Assembly (NCBI RefSeq): GCF_026107415.2
Contig: NZ_JAPCHX010000003.1
Coordinates: forward strand, 1-64,000
Source of the DNA: Microbacterium sp. MPKO10
Lineage (GTDB): Bacteria; Actinomycetota; Actinomycetes; Actinomycetales; Microbacteriaceae
Length of the DNA: 64,000 bases
Direction of reading: 5' to 3'
Below the pieces are notes generated by a model. That model had not been told where the DNA came from, made no database searches, and saw only the letters and a program-made list of their open reading frames with translations. Made by a program: the position numbers and the translations under genes. Positions 1 to 9,600 of the stretch are shown here, in pieces. Within the stretch, counting starts at the first letter, position 1, and every line of letters begins with the position of its first letter.

Positions 1-35
1 CGGATGCTGTCGGGCGCGCAGCCCGACAGCATCCG
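1..35. terminator. Perfect hairpin made of two inverted GGATGCTG motifs
   Basis: Positions 1-15 and 21-35 are perfect inverted complements around a 5-base loop, and each arm carries the octamer. The hairpin lies ten bases beyond the stop codon of the leftward M24 peptidase gene, where a transcription terminator is expected. A T tract on the left side would lie outside the window. Confidence 0.7.
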
Positions 36-45
36 CCGTCTCTGC

Positions 46-1473
46 TTAGTTCGCGGTCTGACGCGCGATCCACGCCTCGACCTCGTCGGCCGTGCGCGGA
101 ATCGCCGCTGACAGGTTGACGGCGCCGTCGCTGGTGACGAGGATGTCGTCTTCGATGCGCACGCCGATGCCGCGCAACTCCTCGGGGACGGTGAGGTCGT
201 CTGGCTGGAAGTACAGCCCCGGCTCGATGGTGAAGACCATGCCCTCTGACACCTCGCCATCGTGGTACATCTCGCGGCGAGCCTGCGCGCAGTCGTGCAC
301 GTCAAGACCGAGGTGGTGGCTCGTCCCGTGCACCATGTACCGACGGTGGAACTGGTTCTCTGGGCGCAGCGACTCCTCGGCGGACACGGGGAGCAGGCCC
401 CACTCTGCCGTCTTCTCGGCGATGACGCGCATGGCCTCAGCGTGCACGTCACGGAAGATGATGCCAGGGCGCACGATGGCGAAGGCAGCATCCGCCGCCT
501 CGCGCACGGCCTCGTAGACGCGGCGCTGCACGGGGGAGAAGGTACCGTTCACGGGAAGCGTGCGCGTGATATCTGCCGTGTACAGGCTGTCGAGCTCGAC
601 GCCGGCGTCCATCAGCATGAGATCTCCGGGAACGACAGGGCCGTCATTGCGCGTCCAGTGCAGGCGGCATGCGTGCGGGCCAGCTGCCGCGATCGTGTCG
701 TAGCCAACCGCATTGCCGTCGAGCCGCGCCCGCGTGTAGAAGACACCCTCGACGGCGCGCTCGCCGCGCGGCTCGCGGATGATCCGGGGGAAGTCCGCGA
801 TGACGTCGTCGAAGCCGCGCTGCGTGGCATGCACTGCTGACTGCAGCTCGGTGATCTCGTACTCGTCTTTGACAAGGCGCAGCTCAGACAGGAACGAGGC
901 AAGCTCGCTGTCCTCGAGCGTCACGTCGTCGTCTGTCGGCGCGAATTCATCGATGTGCGCCGTCGCGATGTCGAGGTCAGACGCCACCTGGGCGAGCGAC
1001 GGGCGCGGACCGATCCAGAACTCGCCGATCGCCGGGTTCGCATAGAACTCGCTCGAGCTGCGGTCGGCGCGCTCACGGAAGTACAGAGTCGTGTCGTGGC
1101 CGGATGCTGTCGGCTCGAAGACCAGCACCGAATCCGGTTCAGAATCTGAGCCCCACCCGGTCAGATGTGAGAAGGCGGAGTGCGCGCGGAACGGGAAATC
1201 ACAGTCGTTCGAGCGGACCGCGAGCGAACCGGCTTTCACGACGAGTCGTGTTCCGGGAAAACGCGCGGAGACCCGGTCACGGCGTCGGCGAGCGAACGCG
1301 GCGGCTGCTCTGGCCGGGGGAAGCTGGTCGTCGCGGTCGGCCCACTGCGAGCCGATGTAGTCCTGGAAAGCGGTGCTCGACGGCGTCGTCGACCGATTCG
1401 CTGTCCCCGTGACCTCGTCGCTTGTGGCGGTTGTCTGTGTGGAGGGTGAGGTGGAGGTATCCATACCTGCCAT
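46..1473 (-). CDS. pepP: Aminopeptidase P family protein (M24 metallopeptidase)
   Basis: This 475-residue enzyme should release N-terminal residues that precede proline, using two metal ions in the cytoplasm. An aminopeptidase-P N-terminal domain is followed by the pita-bread domain. All five M24 metal ligands are visible: Asp in LMDAG (near residue 288), Asp in ADITRT, His in HHLGLDV (near 385), Glu in TIEPG (near 415) and Glu in VRIED (near 440). The Gly-His-containing MVHGTSHHLGLDVHD stretch is typical of bacterial PepP. The frame is open a further 88 codons upstream. I chose the ATG at 1473 because the conserved part begins soon after it. A second ATG lies at 1464. The first 30 residues are Ser/Thr-rich and probably disordered. 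Confidence 0.93.
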   Translation of the reverse strand: MAGMDTSTSPSTQTTATSDEVTGTANRSTTPSSTAFQDYIGSQWADRDDQLPPARAAAAFARRRRDRVSARFPGTRLVVKAGSLAVRSNDCDFPFRAHSAFSHLTGWGSDSEPDSVLVFEPTASGHDTTLYFRERADRSSSEFYANPAIGEFWIGPRPSLAQVASDLDIATAHIDEFAPTDDDVTLEDSELASFLSELRLVKDEYEITELQSAVHATQRGFDDVIADFPRIIREPRGERAVEGVFYTRARLDGNAVGYDTIAAAGPHACRLHWTRNDGPVVPGDLMLMDAGVELDSLYTADITRTLPVNGTFSPVQRRVYEAVREAADAAFAIVRPGIIFRDVHAEAMRVIAEKTAEWGLLPVSAEESLRPENQFHRRYMVHGTSHHLGLDVHDCAQARREMYHDGEVSEGMVFTIEPGLYFQPDDLTVPEELRGIGVRIEDDILVTSDGAVNLSAAIPRTADEVEAWIARQTAN

Positions 1474-1633
1474 TGTCTCACCGCTCGCTGAGCGACGGGC
1501 GGGTATCGCGTTGCCGTGGTCCGGCTGACCGCACGTGATGCTCTCCGGCGACGTGAGCCTCGCCGTACGAACATTCGCGCGGGTGGAGCTGCGCAGATCG
1601 CGGACGCCGACCCGTCTGGGGCGCCAGCTGCGT

Positions 1634-2668
1634 TCAGGAGTCGGCCCGCGGGTGGAGTTGCGCGATGATCGGGCGGTGGTCGCTTCCAGACCCATCGAGC
1701 TCCGTGACGACGCGGAACCCCGAGACCGTCCACGCATTCGTGGCCATGACGTGGTCGATCGGCGTCCCCAGCAGGGCGGGCCAGGCCGTGGACCACGTTC
1801 CGACGGCCCCGGAGCCGGCCTGGGACGCGGCGTCTGAACAGCGTCCGAGGGTGCCGTCGCCTTCGCCGAGCCCTGCCATGTGATCGACCGTGGCGTTGAA
1901 GTCTCCCGCCATGATCACGTTGTCCGTCGCACACTGCGCGGCGATCCATGAGAGATCGGCGCGCCAATTGTCCATCTGCGACGATGTGGGAGCCACAGCG
2001 TGCACGGCGACGATGCGCGGGCCGTCCCCGTTCACCGGATCGAGCACGACGGAGGGCAGCACCGCAGTGTTCTGCGCACGGTCGGCGTTCGTCGACACCT
2101 GATGGTAGTCACCGAGGTCAGGGCTCACGAGAACCGTTGTCGACCGCGCTTTGGCCACGTCGTCGAACGCGACGGTGTGCACCCACATCGGGTGGCCGGC
2201 CTCGCGCATCGCGACGGCGATGTCGATGCCCGCCTGCTTCGTCGTCTCGGGAAGCGTGACGATATCGGCGTCCGCGTCGGCGGCGAGCTGCGCAATCATG
2301 TCGGCGCCGGGTTCATCGCCGAGCGTGTTCCAGCTCAGCACCGTGACGTCCTCGTCGCTGGTCTCCACCGTCGTATTGGTGTCGAGACCACGCAGGGACA
2401 CGATCACGGCGTTAGTGGCGGCGAAGAGCAGAAACAGTAGGGCCAGGGAACCGGCGAATCCCCGCAACGGCTTCGCAAGACACAGGACGAGAAAAGCGAT
2501 GGCGGCGGCCACGGCCCCAAGCCCGATCACGGTTCTCAGCGCGACGGCCTGGGCGATGACCCAGGTGGTCTCCAAGCCGGCGAGCTGCGGCCAGGCGAGA
2601 ATGACGAGACCGACAAGGGCCGCAAGGGTGATGAGCGCGCCGAGAAACCTCCACATGGCGGGCCACAT
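1634..2668 (-). CDS. Membrane-anchored endonuclease/exonuclease/phosphatase family protein
   Basis: The protein has about 344 residues. Three hydrophobic segments fill roughly the first 100 residues and place the enzyme domain at the membrane. The rest is an EEP (DNase I-like) domain: SWNT near residue 111, Glu in TLPET, GDFNA near 253, and the terminal SDHRP motif near 328 that supplies the catalytic Asp-His pair. Such fusions are common in Actinobacteria and their substrate is usually unknown; phosphoester or phospholipid headgroup hydrolysis are options. I chose the ATG at 2668, just before the first membrane segment. The frame stays open to 2815 but would then overlap the divergent PHP gene. 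Confidence 0.88.
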   Translation of the reverse strand: MWPAMWRFLGALITLAALVGLVILAWPQLAGLETTWVIAQAVALRTVIGLGAVAAAIAFLVLCLAKPLRGFAGSLALLFLLFAATNAVIVSLRGLDTNTTVETSDEDVTVLSWNTLGDEPGADMIAQLAADADADIVTLPETTKQAGIDIAVAMREAGHPMWVHTVAFDDVAKARSTTVLVSPDLGDYHQVSTNADRAQNTAVLPSVVLDPVNGDGPRIVAVHAVAPTSSQMDNWRADLSWIAAQCATDNVIMAGDFNATVDHMAGLGEGDGTLGRCSDAASQAGSGAVGTWSTAWPALLGTPIDHVMATNAWTVSGFRVVTELDGSGSDHRPIIAQLHPRADS

Positions 2669-2718
2669 TACCGAGTCTCTTCTGAGAGATTCCCCGGCGC
2701 TGACCATAGGATGCGGGT

Positions 2719-3582
2719 ATGACCTTTGTGCTGCGCGGGCCCGCTGATCTTCACACGCACTCGGCGGTCTCCGACGGCACGCAGAGCCCCCGCGAGCTTG
2801 TCTCCGCCGCCGCACGTGCGGGAATCGCGACGCTCGCGCTCACCGATCATGACTCGACGGCGGGCTGGGAGGAAGCGAGCAGCGCGGCGCGTGAGACCGG
2901 CATCGCCCTGATTCCGGGCATGGAGCTCAGCACACGACATGGTCACCGTAGCGTCCATCTGCTGGCCTACCTCGTCGACCCGGATAACCGCGCGCTGCTC
3001 GACGAGACAGCGCGCATCAGAGAGTCACGCCTCACACGTGCCGAGCGCATCGTCGAGAACCTGTCCGCCGACTTCCTGATCTCGTGGGACGACGTGCGTG
3101 ATCAGGCGCAGCCCGGCGCGACGATCGGCCGTCCGCACATCGCCGACGCGCTCGTCGCGCGCGGAATCGTCACCGACCGGTCGGCGGCGTTCGACGGCAT
3201 CCTGCACCCCTCGCGCGGATACGTGTTTCCGCATTACGCCCCTGATCCGGTGACTGCCGTCGCTCTGGTGCGCGCTGCCGGGGGAGTGCCCGTCCTTGCG
3301 CACCCGGCGACCACCGGTCGAAGCGGGATGCTGAGTGAGACATCGATTCGCGCGCTCGTGGACGCGGGACTGTTTGGTCTGGAGATCGAGCACCGCGAGA
3401 ACACGCCGGAGGGCAAGGCGACGCTGCGGGCGTACGCACGCCGCTACGGGCTCGTCTCGACAGGCTCTAGCGACTATCACGGGGCGGGAAAGCCCAACGC
3501 GCTCGCTGAGAACACGACGGATCCGGAGGTTGTGGCGCAGATCGTCGACGCGGCGACGGGCTGGTCGCCCGTTCGGGCCTGA
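2719..3582 (+). CDS. PHP domain phosphoesterase
   Basis: The 287-residue protein is a stand-alone PHP domain of the YciV/RnmAM type. These enzymes hydrolyse phosphoester bonds with a metal cluster; characterised relatives remove 3'-phosphates from nucleoside 3',5'-bisphosphate or trim RNA 5' ends. Metal-binding motifs are DLHTHS at residues 10-15, TDHDS near 42, the AHP motif near 193 and DYH near 255. There is no clear Shine-Dalgarno sequence. A TAGGAT hexamer at 2707-2712 ends six bases before the ATG, so the transcript may be leaderless. The gene is divergent from the EEP membrane protein, with 50 bp between starts. Confidence 0.9.
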   Translation: MTFVLRGPADLHTHSAVSDGTQSPRELVSAAARAGIATLALTDHDSTAGWEEASSAARETGIALIPGMELSTRHGHRSVHLLAYLVDPDNRALLDETARIRESRLTRAERIVENLSADFLISWDDVRDQAQPGATIGRPHIADALVARGIVTDRSAAFDGILHPSRGYVFPHYAPDPVTAVALVRAAGGVPVLAHPATTGRSGMLSETSIRALVDAGLFGLEIEHRENTPEGKATLRAYARRYGLVSTGSSDYHGAGKPNALAENTTDPEVVAQIVDAATGWSPVRA

Positions 3583-3604
3583 CAGGAACGGGTGCAGTTC
3601 CGCT

Positions 3605-5029
3605 TTACTCGGTCGGAGTGGATGCCGTACGACGACGGCGACGCCGGCGGCGAGGCCCGCTGTTGCCGTCCTTGTGCTCGGGGCCGTGGCCGTCGTGGAC
3701 GCCAGCGGCTTCAGTCGACGCCGATTCTGAGCGGGGCTTCTGCGCGCGCTCGCCATCCGGCCTCGCGTCAGTGCGTCGGCGCGTGCGGTTGCGCTTGCGC
3801 GGCTCAGAGCGCGAGGTGCGCTCGCTCGGCGCGATCTCTGGGCGCTTTGCGATCACTCGACCCTTCGTCCCCTCGGGAATGTCGAGATCCGTGTAGAGAT
3901 GCGGGCTGGACGAGTACGTCTCAACTGGCTCTGGCTGGTTCAGCTCGAGGGCACGGTTGATGAGCGTCCACTTGTGCATGTCTGCCCAGTCGACGAAGGT
4001 GACGGCGATGCCGGTCTTGCCCGCGCGTCCCGTGCGTCCCGCACGGTGCAGGTACGTTTCGTGGTCGTCGGGGATCGTGTGATTGATCACGTGCGTGACA
4101 TCATTGACGTCGATGCCGCGAGCCGCGACGTCCGTGGCGATCATGATGTCTTTCTTGCCGGCCTTGAACGCCGTCATGGCGCGCTCACGCTGCTCCTGGT
4201 TGAGGTCGCCGTGCACGGCAACTGCGGGGAATCCGCGATCTCTCAGCTCTTCGACGAGCTTCGCCGCTGCGCGCTTCGTGCGCATGAAGATGATGGTCTT
4301 GCCGCGTCCCTCAGCCTGCAGAATACGGGCGATGGTCTCATCCTTGTCGAGCGCGTGCGCGCGGTAGACGAGGTGCTTGATGTTCGCCTGCGTGATCCCC
4401 TCGTCTGGCGCGGCCGCGCGAATGTGAATCGGCCGGGTCATGAAGCGGCGGGCGAGCGCGACGATCGGTGCGGGCATCGTGGCCGAGAACAGCATCGTGT
4501 GCCGTGTCGTGGGGGCCATGGAGAACAGCTTCTCGATATCGGCGAGGAAGCCCAGGTCGAGCATCTTGTCTGCCTCATCGAGAACCATCTCGCGGACGCC
4601 GGACAGCGAGAGGACCCGCTTGTTCATGAGGTCGATGAGGCGACCGGGCGTGCCGACGACGACCTGCGCGCCGTTCTTCAGCTGCTCGATCTGCCCGTCG
4701 TAGGACTTGCCGCCGTAGATGAGTGCGACCTCGACGTCGCGATTCACGGCTGCTGCCTCAAGGTCCGCGGCCACCTGCGTCGCCAGTTCGCGTGTCGGGA
4801 CGACGATGAGTGCCTTCACGCCGTGTTCCGGCTGCGTGCCGATGCGCTGCAGAAGAGGGAGGCCGAAGCCGAGCGTCTTACCCGTTCCGGTCTTGGCCTG
4901 ACCGATGATGTCCTGCCCCGTGAGCGCGAGCGGAATCGTCTGCTCCTGAATGGGGAAGGGATCGAGGATGTTCTTGCGTGCGAGAGCGTCGGCCATGTCA
5001 TTGTCGACGCCGAGTTCTGAAAATGTCAC
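3605..5029 (-). CDS. DEAD-box ATP-dependent RNA helicase
   Basis: The 474-residue protein unwinds RNA duplexes using ATP. It has the full motif set: Q motif (FPIQEQTIP), Walker A (AKTGTGKT), PTRELA, TPGR, DEAD, SAT, the helicase-C block with ATDVAARGIDV, and HRAGRTGR. The last 80 or so residues are a basic Arg/Lys/Glu-rich tail, common in RhlE-type helicases that act on structured RNA or ribosome assembly. I chose the GTG at 5029, giving an N-terminus beginning TFSELGV. An in-frame ATG at 5080 would add 17 residues. The divergent neighbour is a ferritin-like gene. The same pair (rhlE and Rv3210c) is adjacent in M. tuberculosis. Confidence 0.93.
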   Translation of the reverse strand: MTFSELGVDNDMADALARKNILDPFPIQEQTIPLALTGQDIIGQAKTGTGKTLGFGLPLLQRIGTQPEHGVKALIVVPTRELATQVAADLEAAAVNRDVEVALIYGGKSYDGQIEQLKNGAQVVVGTPGRLIDLMNKRVLSLSGVREMVLDEADKMLDLGFLADIEKLFSMAPTTRHTMLFSATMPAPIVALARRFMTRPIHIRAAAPDEGITQANIKHLVYRAHALDKDETIARILQAEGRGKTIIFMRTKRAAAKLVEELRDRGFPAVAVHGDLNQEQRERAMTAFKAGKKDIMIATDVAARGIDVNDVTHVINHTIPDDHETYLHRAGRTGRAGKTGIAVTFVDWADMHKWTLINRALELNQPEPVETYSSSPHLYTDLDIPEGTKGRVIAKRPEIAPSERTSRSEPRKRNRTRRRTDARPDGERAQKPRSESASTEAAGVHDGHGPEHKDGNSGPRRRRRRRRTASTPTE

Positions 5030-5159
5030 GAGGTGATGTATGCCTTGTCCGTGCTGAAAATGGTCTACGCCTGTCTTCATTCACGTCCGGCGTAGTGAGC
5101 CGATCCGATGCCGTGCCCACACCGAGCTTAGCCCAGTGAGCATCACGTAAGCTGGGCGG

Positions 5160-5867
5160 GTGCAATTCAGGTTCAGGAGACGACGCTCCCCAGGGGAACT
5201 TCCGCGGCTGCGCGGTCGCGGAGAATCGGCGGCCATCCGAGTCGAGTTCACCGACCTCCACCCCGACACGAGCACATACCTCGGGCAGTCGGCGTACCTG
5301 CAGCTGAGCGTGTTCGAGATGCTCTCGACGCTCAGCGCAGCCATGGATGACCTGGTCTTCTCACCTGGCGTCGCCCAAGCGGCAGCCGTCGCGCTGCGCA
5401 AGCACACGGCGCTGACCGATGAGATTCGCCGCAGGGAAGAGGACCCGGCGACCGCGATGGCGCAGCCGAAGGACGCCGTGCAGGTATTCCGCTCGCAGAC
5501 CGAGGGTGGCTCCCTCGAGCAGCGCGTGCTGTCCGTCTACGTGACAGCCGGGCTTCTGGACGACCTGTTTCTTGGTCTCGCATCGAGCCTGCCGCCCGAC
5601 ACATCACGGCGCATCACGGCGATCCTCGCCGAAGACAACAGGCGTGATGTGCTTCGCCAGTATCTGCAGGCGCAGATTCAAGCCGACCCTGGAATCTCCT
5701 CGGTGCTGGCCCTGTGGGGCAGGCGGCTTGTCGGTGACACGCTGCTTCTCGCCCATACCGTCGTGCCCGACGAGAATGGGGCGTCAGACGAGCGCGTCGA
5801 GCCGGTGTTCACCGAGCTGATCGCGGCGCATACGCGGCGCATGGACGCTCTGGGCCTCACGGCGTAG
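5160..5867 (+). CDS. Ferritin-like fold protein
   Basis: The 235-residue helical protein matches the actinobacterial family found next to the RhlE-type helicase and DUF3107 and usually called ferritin-like fold-containing protein. The family is distantly related to MiaE-type tRNA hydroxylases. I cannot assign the iron ligands with confidence, so catalysis is unproven. The N-terminus is basic, and a cluster of acidic helices follows in residues 50-120. It starts with GTG at 5160. There is no Shine-Dalgarno, but TAAGCT at 5148-5153 ends six bases upstream, which fits leaderless expression. Confidence 0.8.
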   Translation: MQFRFRRRRSPGELPRLRGRGESAAIRVEFTDLHPDTSTYLGQSAYLQLSVFEMLSTLSAAMDDLVFSPGVAQAAAVALRKHTALTDEIRRREEDPATAMAQPKDAVQVFRSQTEGGSLEQRVLSVYVTAGLLDDLFLGLASSLPPDTSRRITAILAEDNRRDVLRQYLQAQIQADPGISSVLALWGRRLVGDTLLLAHTVVPDENGASDERVEPVFTELIAAHTRRMDALGLTA

Positions 5868-6018
5868 TTGATCGCCTCACGGAATGACTGCAGCCACACG
5901 GTCGGGCAGCCTGTCCCGTACCGACCCAGTATCGACGTATCGACCGGGCAGTAACCCTGCCAACCGAGAGGATAGCCTCCGCAACGTGGGCGGAGGGCTC
6001 CCACTTCTGCGGAAGTGA
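5868..6018. other. Convergent intergenic interval with several hairpins
   Basis: About 150 bp separate two converging genes. Visible inverted repeats include GGCAG/CTGCC at 5947-5961 and CCTCCGC/GCGGAGG at 5976-5996, plus two TATCGA palindromes near 5930. They probably act as terminators for both genes. I see no coding sequence and no riboswitch class that I recognise. Confidence 0.45.
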
Positions 6019-6306
6019 CTAGGCGCCGAGCGCCGTCAGCATGGCAGCATCCCGTGAATTGCGGACGGCGCCGATCAGAAGGTCGAGGCCGACAGAGATG
6101 ACGACGCTCGCGGCAATCGAGACCACCCAGATCCAGCCGCCGTCCCACGCCCAGCCGAGCCAGGTCAGTCCGAGCCAGACCACCGCTGACGCGATCGTCC
6201 CAATGGCGGGAACGAGCATGCTTCCATGCTGCGTGCGCCACGGCAGGGCATAGCGGGCGGCAAGTCCGGCAGCGACGCCGAAGAGCATGACGAAGAGCAG
6301 TTCCAT
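6019..6306 (-). CDS. Small membrane protein, three transmembrane segments
   Basis: This 95-residue protein has hydrophobic segments at about residues 3-18, 31-52 and 58-77. A positive stretch (RYALPWRTQHG) lies after the first. I do not recognise a family with a known function. It lies nine bases downstream of the DUF3107 gene on the same strand. A TAGGCT hexamer sits on the DUF3107 stop codon and ends six bases before this ATG, so the gene may have its own leaderless promoter. Confidence 0.75.
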   Translation of the reverse strand: MELLFVMLFGVAAGLAARYALPWRTQHGSMLVPAIGTIASAVVWLGLTWLGWAWDGGWIWVVSIAASVVISVGLDLLIGAVRNSRDAAMLTALGA

Positions 6307-6312
6307 GCTGAA

Positions 6313-6318
6313 AGCCTA
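6313..6318 (-). promoter_or_regulatory. Probable -10 element TAGGCT for the small membrane protein
   Basis: Read on the minus strand this is TAGGCT, followed by six bases and the ATG at 6306. The same spacing recurs at many starts in the window. The element includes the TAG stop codon of the upstream DUF3107 gene. Confidence 0.45.
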
Positions 6319-6540
6319 TGCGACGAAGCCGACGCGGCGTGACTCTTCGTTGCCGAGCTCGACGTACGCGACGCCCTCGGTGGGGATCACAAAGACATTG
6401 CCCTTATCGTCGGCGAGTTCGAAGAACGGTGCTTTGTCGCTGAGCGCGGTGCCGATCGTCTTCTTGACGTCGTCGATCGCCGCGTCAGTCGAGAAGTTGA
6501 TCTCGCGGGGGCTGTTGGTGATGCCGATGCGGATGTCCAC
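6316..6540 (-). CDS. DUF3107 family protein
   Basis: This 74-residue protein belongs to DUF3107, a small actinobacterial family that includes M. tuberculosis TB9.4 (Rv3208A). Its function is not established. The sequence is a compact alpha/beta protein with the family's central stretch around ELADDKGNVFVIPTEGVAYV. I chose the GTG at 6540 because an AGGAAAGGGA Shine-Dalgarno lies just upstream and the protein then has the usual family length. The open frame extends to 6636, but that part is not protein-like. Confidence 0.88.
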   Translation of the reverse strand: MDIRIGITNSPREINFSTDAAIDDVKKTIGTALSDKAPFFELADDKGNVFVIPTEGVAYVELGNEESRRVGFVA

Positions 6541-6673
6541 GTGTGTGTCCCTTTCCTCTTGCTCTATGCCCACACTACGGCACGGCGCGGGCGCCGGGAG
6601 AGCCGTCGATACCGCCATCAGCGAACACGTCGGCACACCTGCCGTGTCGGTGCCGGGCTGTAGCGTATTCGAT

Positions 6674-9600
6674 GTGACCCAGACGACGTTCGCCCCGGCC
6701 TCAGACGAGGGAATGACGCCGGATGCGCTCGAACTCGACGTTGCTCAGAAAGCCGTCGTCGAGGCGCCGGATGGCATGCACGTGGCGGTCACTGGGGCGC
6801 CCGGAACGGGAAAGACGACTACGCTCGTTGAGCTGCTCGCCAATCGGGTGCAGAACCGCGGCTATGATCCTGATGCGGTGCTCGCTCTCGTGCCCTCGCG
6901 ACTCGCTGCAAACCGTCTGCGCGACAGGCTCGCTCTGCGCATCGGCCTGCCGACGAGTGGCCCCCTGGCGCGCACCGTGAACAGTGCCGCATTCCAGATC
7001 GTCCAATCGGCGACGCCGACGGGAACGGAACAGGTGAGACTGCTTACCGGAGCGGAGCAGGACCACATTCTCGCCGAGATCCTCGCCGGGCACGTGCTCG
7101 ATCGCTCAGGGCCGACGTGGCCCGACGCACTCGGCCCCGATGTGCGGGCTCTGCAGGGCTTCCGCACCGAGCTGCGTGAGCTGATGATGCGCTGCGTCGA
7201 GAACGGCACAAGCACCGACGAGCTTCGGCGTCTCGCCAGGGCACACGAGCGCCCGGAGTGGTCGGCCGCAGCCGACGTCATCGACGAGTACGGCATTATC
7301 GTCGACAGCTACGCCACCGCCTTCCGTGACTCGTCTGAGCTGCTCGCCGAGGCCGTGCAGCGCCTCTCTGAGGGAGCAGACATCGACAGGCTGCGTCTTG
7401 TCGCCGTCGACGATCTTCAGGAGTTCGGGCCCGGCGCTCTGCGCCTGCTGCGCGCTCTGGCGGCGCGCGGCGTCGACATCGTCGCCTTCGGGGACCCTGA
7501 TGTTGCGGTGTCGACATTCCGCGGCTCTGATGTCGGCGCCATCGGCCAGTTGGGCTCCCGGATCGGCGCGCCGGCGACCGAGCACACGCTCACCACCGCG
7601 TATCGGGGCGGGCGCAGCATCCGGGCGCTTGTCAGCTCGGTCTCGCAGCGCATCGGCGTTGCGGGAGGAATCGAGCACCGGCGCGCTGATGCCACGGCCG
7701 ACGACCCGCGTGGCGAGCCGCCGATCGTGCGGATCGAAGCCACGTCTCCCGCCGCCGAGTACCGGCAGATCGCGCGCGTGCTGCGTGAACATCATCTGTT
7801 CCGTGACGTTCCCTGGTCGCGCATGTCGGTGATCGTGCGCTCGGGGGCACTGGTTCCGGCCGTCTCGAAGGCGCTTGCGCTCGCCGAGGTGCCGACGAAG
7901 ACCCCCGTCGGGTCGTTGAGCATTCGAGATGCCTTGGCGTCGCGGCAACTGCTCGATGCCGCCGCGCTGGCGACCGGCACCATTGAGCCGACGATCGAGC
8001 TCGTCGAATCTCTGATGACCGGTCCGGTAGGCGGCCTCGACACCGTGGCACTGCGCCGCCTCAAGCGCGAGCTGCGTCACGAAGATATCGCCGGAGGCGG
8101 CACATCGACGCCCGGGGAGTTACTCGTCGACGCGGTCGGGCACCCCAACGGCTTCGCATCGATCGACAGCGCGTCGGCCAGGCGAGCGGGGCGCTTCGCC
8201 GCATCCCTCGCCCGCGCTCGAGAGACGGCGGCCGTCGGCGGAAGCATCGAGGAAGTGCTCTGGTCGCTCTGGTCGGGAAGCGGACTTGCCGACAGCTGGG
8301 GTTCGGCAGCACTTGGAACGGGACTTGCCGCTGACGAGGCGAACCGCAACCTGGATGCTGTCATGGCGCTGTTTACGGCGGCGAAGCGGTACGTGGAGCG
8401 CAATCCGGAGGATCCCGCACAGGGGTTCCTGACCGAGGTGTTCTCTGCTGAGGTTCCCGAAGACTCCCTGACGCCTCAGGCATCGACGGATGCTGTCTGG
8501 GTCGGCACCCCGAACTCGGTGATCGGCACCGAGACGGACGTCGTCGTCGTCGCCCATCTGCAAGACGGTGCGTGGCCCAACCCGCAGCTTCGCGGTTCGC
8601 TGCTGTATCCGCAGCTGCTGAGTGCCGTCCTCGCGGGACTTCCCGTCGAGACGCTTGACGCTCGAGCCGACGTGCTGGCCGACGAGCTGCGCATGTTCGC
8701 GCTCTCGGTCTCGCGTGCGGCTGCCCAGGTCGTCGTGAGCGCCACCGTCAGCGATGACGAGCAGCCGAGCGTGTTCTTCCGGTTCCCCGCGATCGCGCAG
8801 GCACCCGTGCGCGATGCTGCCGAGGGGCAGCATCCGTTCACCCTGCGCGGCATCACGGGGCAGCTGCGGCGGATTGCAACGCACGGGGCGCGACCGGGTG
8901 ACCGTGGGCAGGCAGCATCCGCACTCGCACGGCTGGCCGGGCAGGGAGTCGATGGAGCCGATCCCGCCGACTGGTACGGAATGGCCGAGCCCTCCACGAC
9001 GGAGCCACTCGTCGACCTCACGGATCCCGATGCGCACGTGCGGGTCTCACCCTCGAAGCTCGAGACGTTCGAGAAGTCTCCGCTCGTGTGGTTCATCGAC
9101 TCGATGGCGGCGCGTCCGTCAGGCGTCATCGCCGGTATGGGCACGGTGATCCACTCGGCCATGGAGAACGCGGGGACGCTGCCGGCGGAGGAACAGACGG
9201 ACGACCGCCTCAGCGCCGAGTCGCTGTGGGCCGACGTCGACAGGCGCTGGGCCGAGCTGCGTTTCGATGCTCCCTGGATTGCCGGGGCGCAGAAGAGGAA
9301 AGCGCGGGAGCTCGTCGCTGCGCTCTCCGAGTATCTTCTCGACGCCAAGCGCTCGGGTTCGACGGTGATCAGCGCCGAGGGGCGCTTCGAGCTGCAGATC
9401 GGGCAGGTGACTCTCAGCGGGATCATCGACCGGGTAGAGAAGCTGCCGGACGGCCGCGTCAGGATCGTCGACCTCAAAACCGGGCGCTCTCGCCCGTCCG
9501 CGGCCGAGATCCCCGAGAATGCCCAGCTCAGCGCGTATCAACTGGCGCTCGGGCAGGGTGCGATCGAGGGTGCAGACGGCGCAGAGAACGGGGGAGCGGC

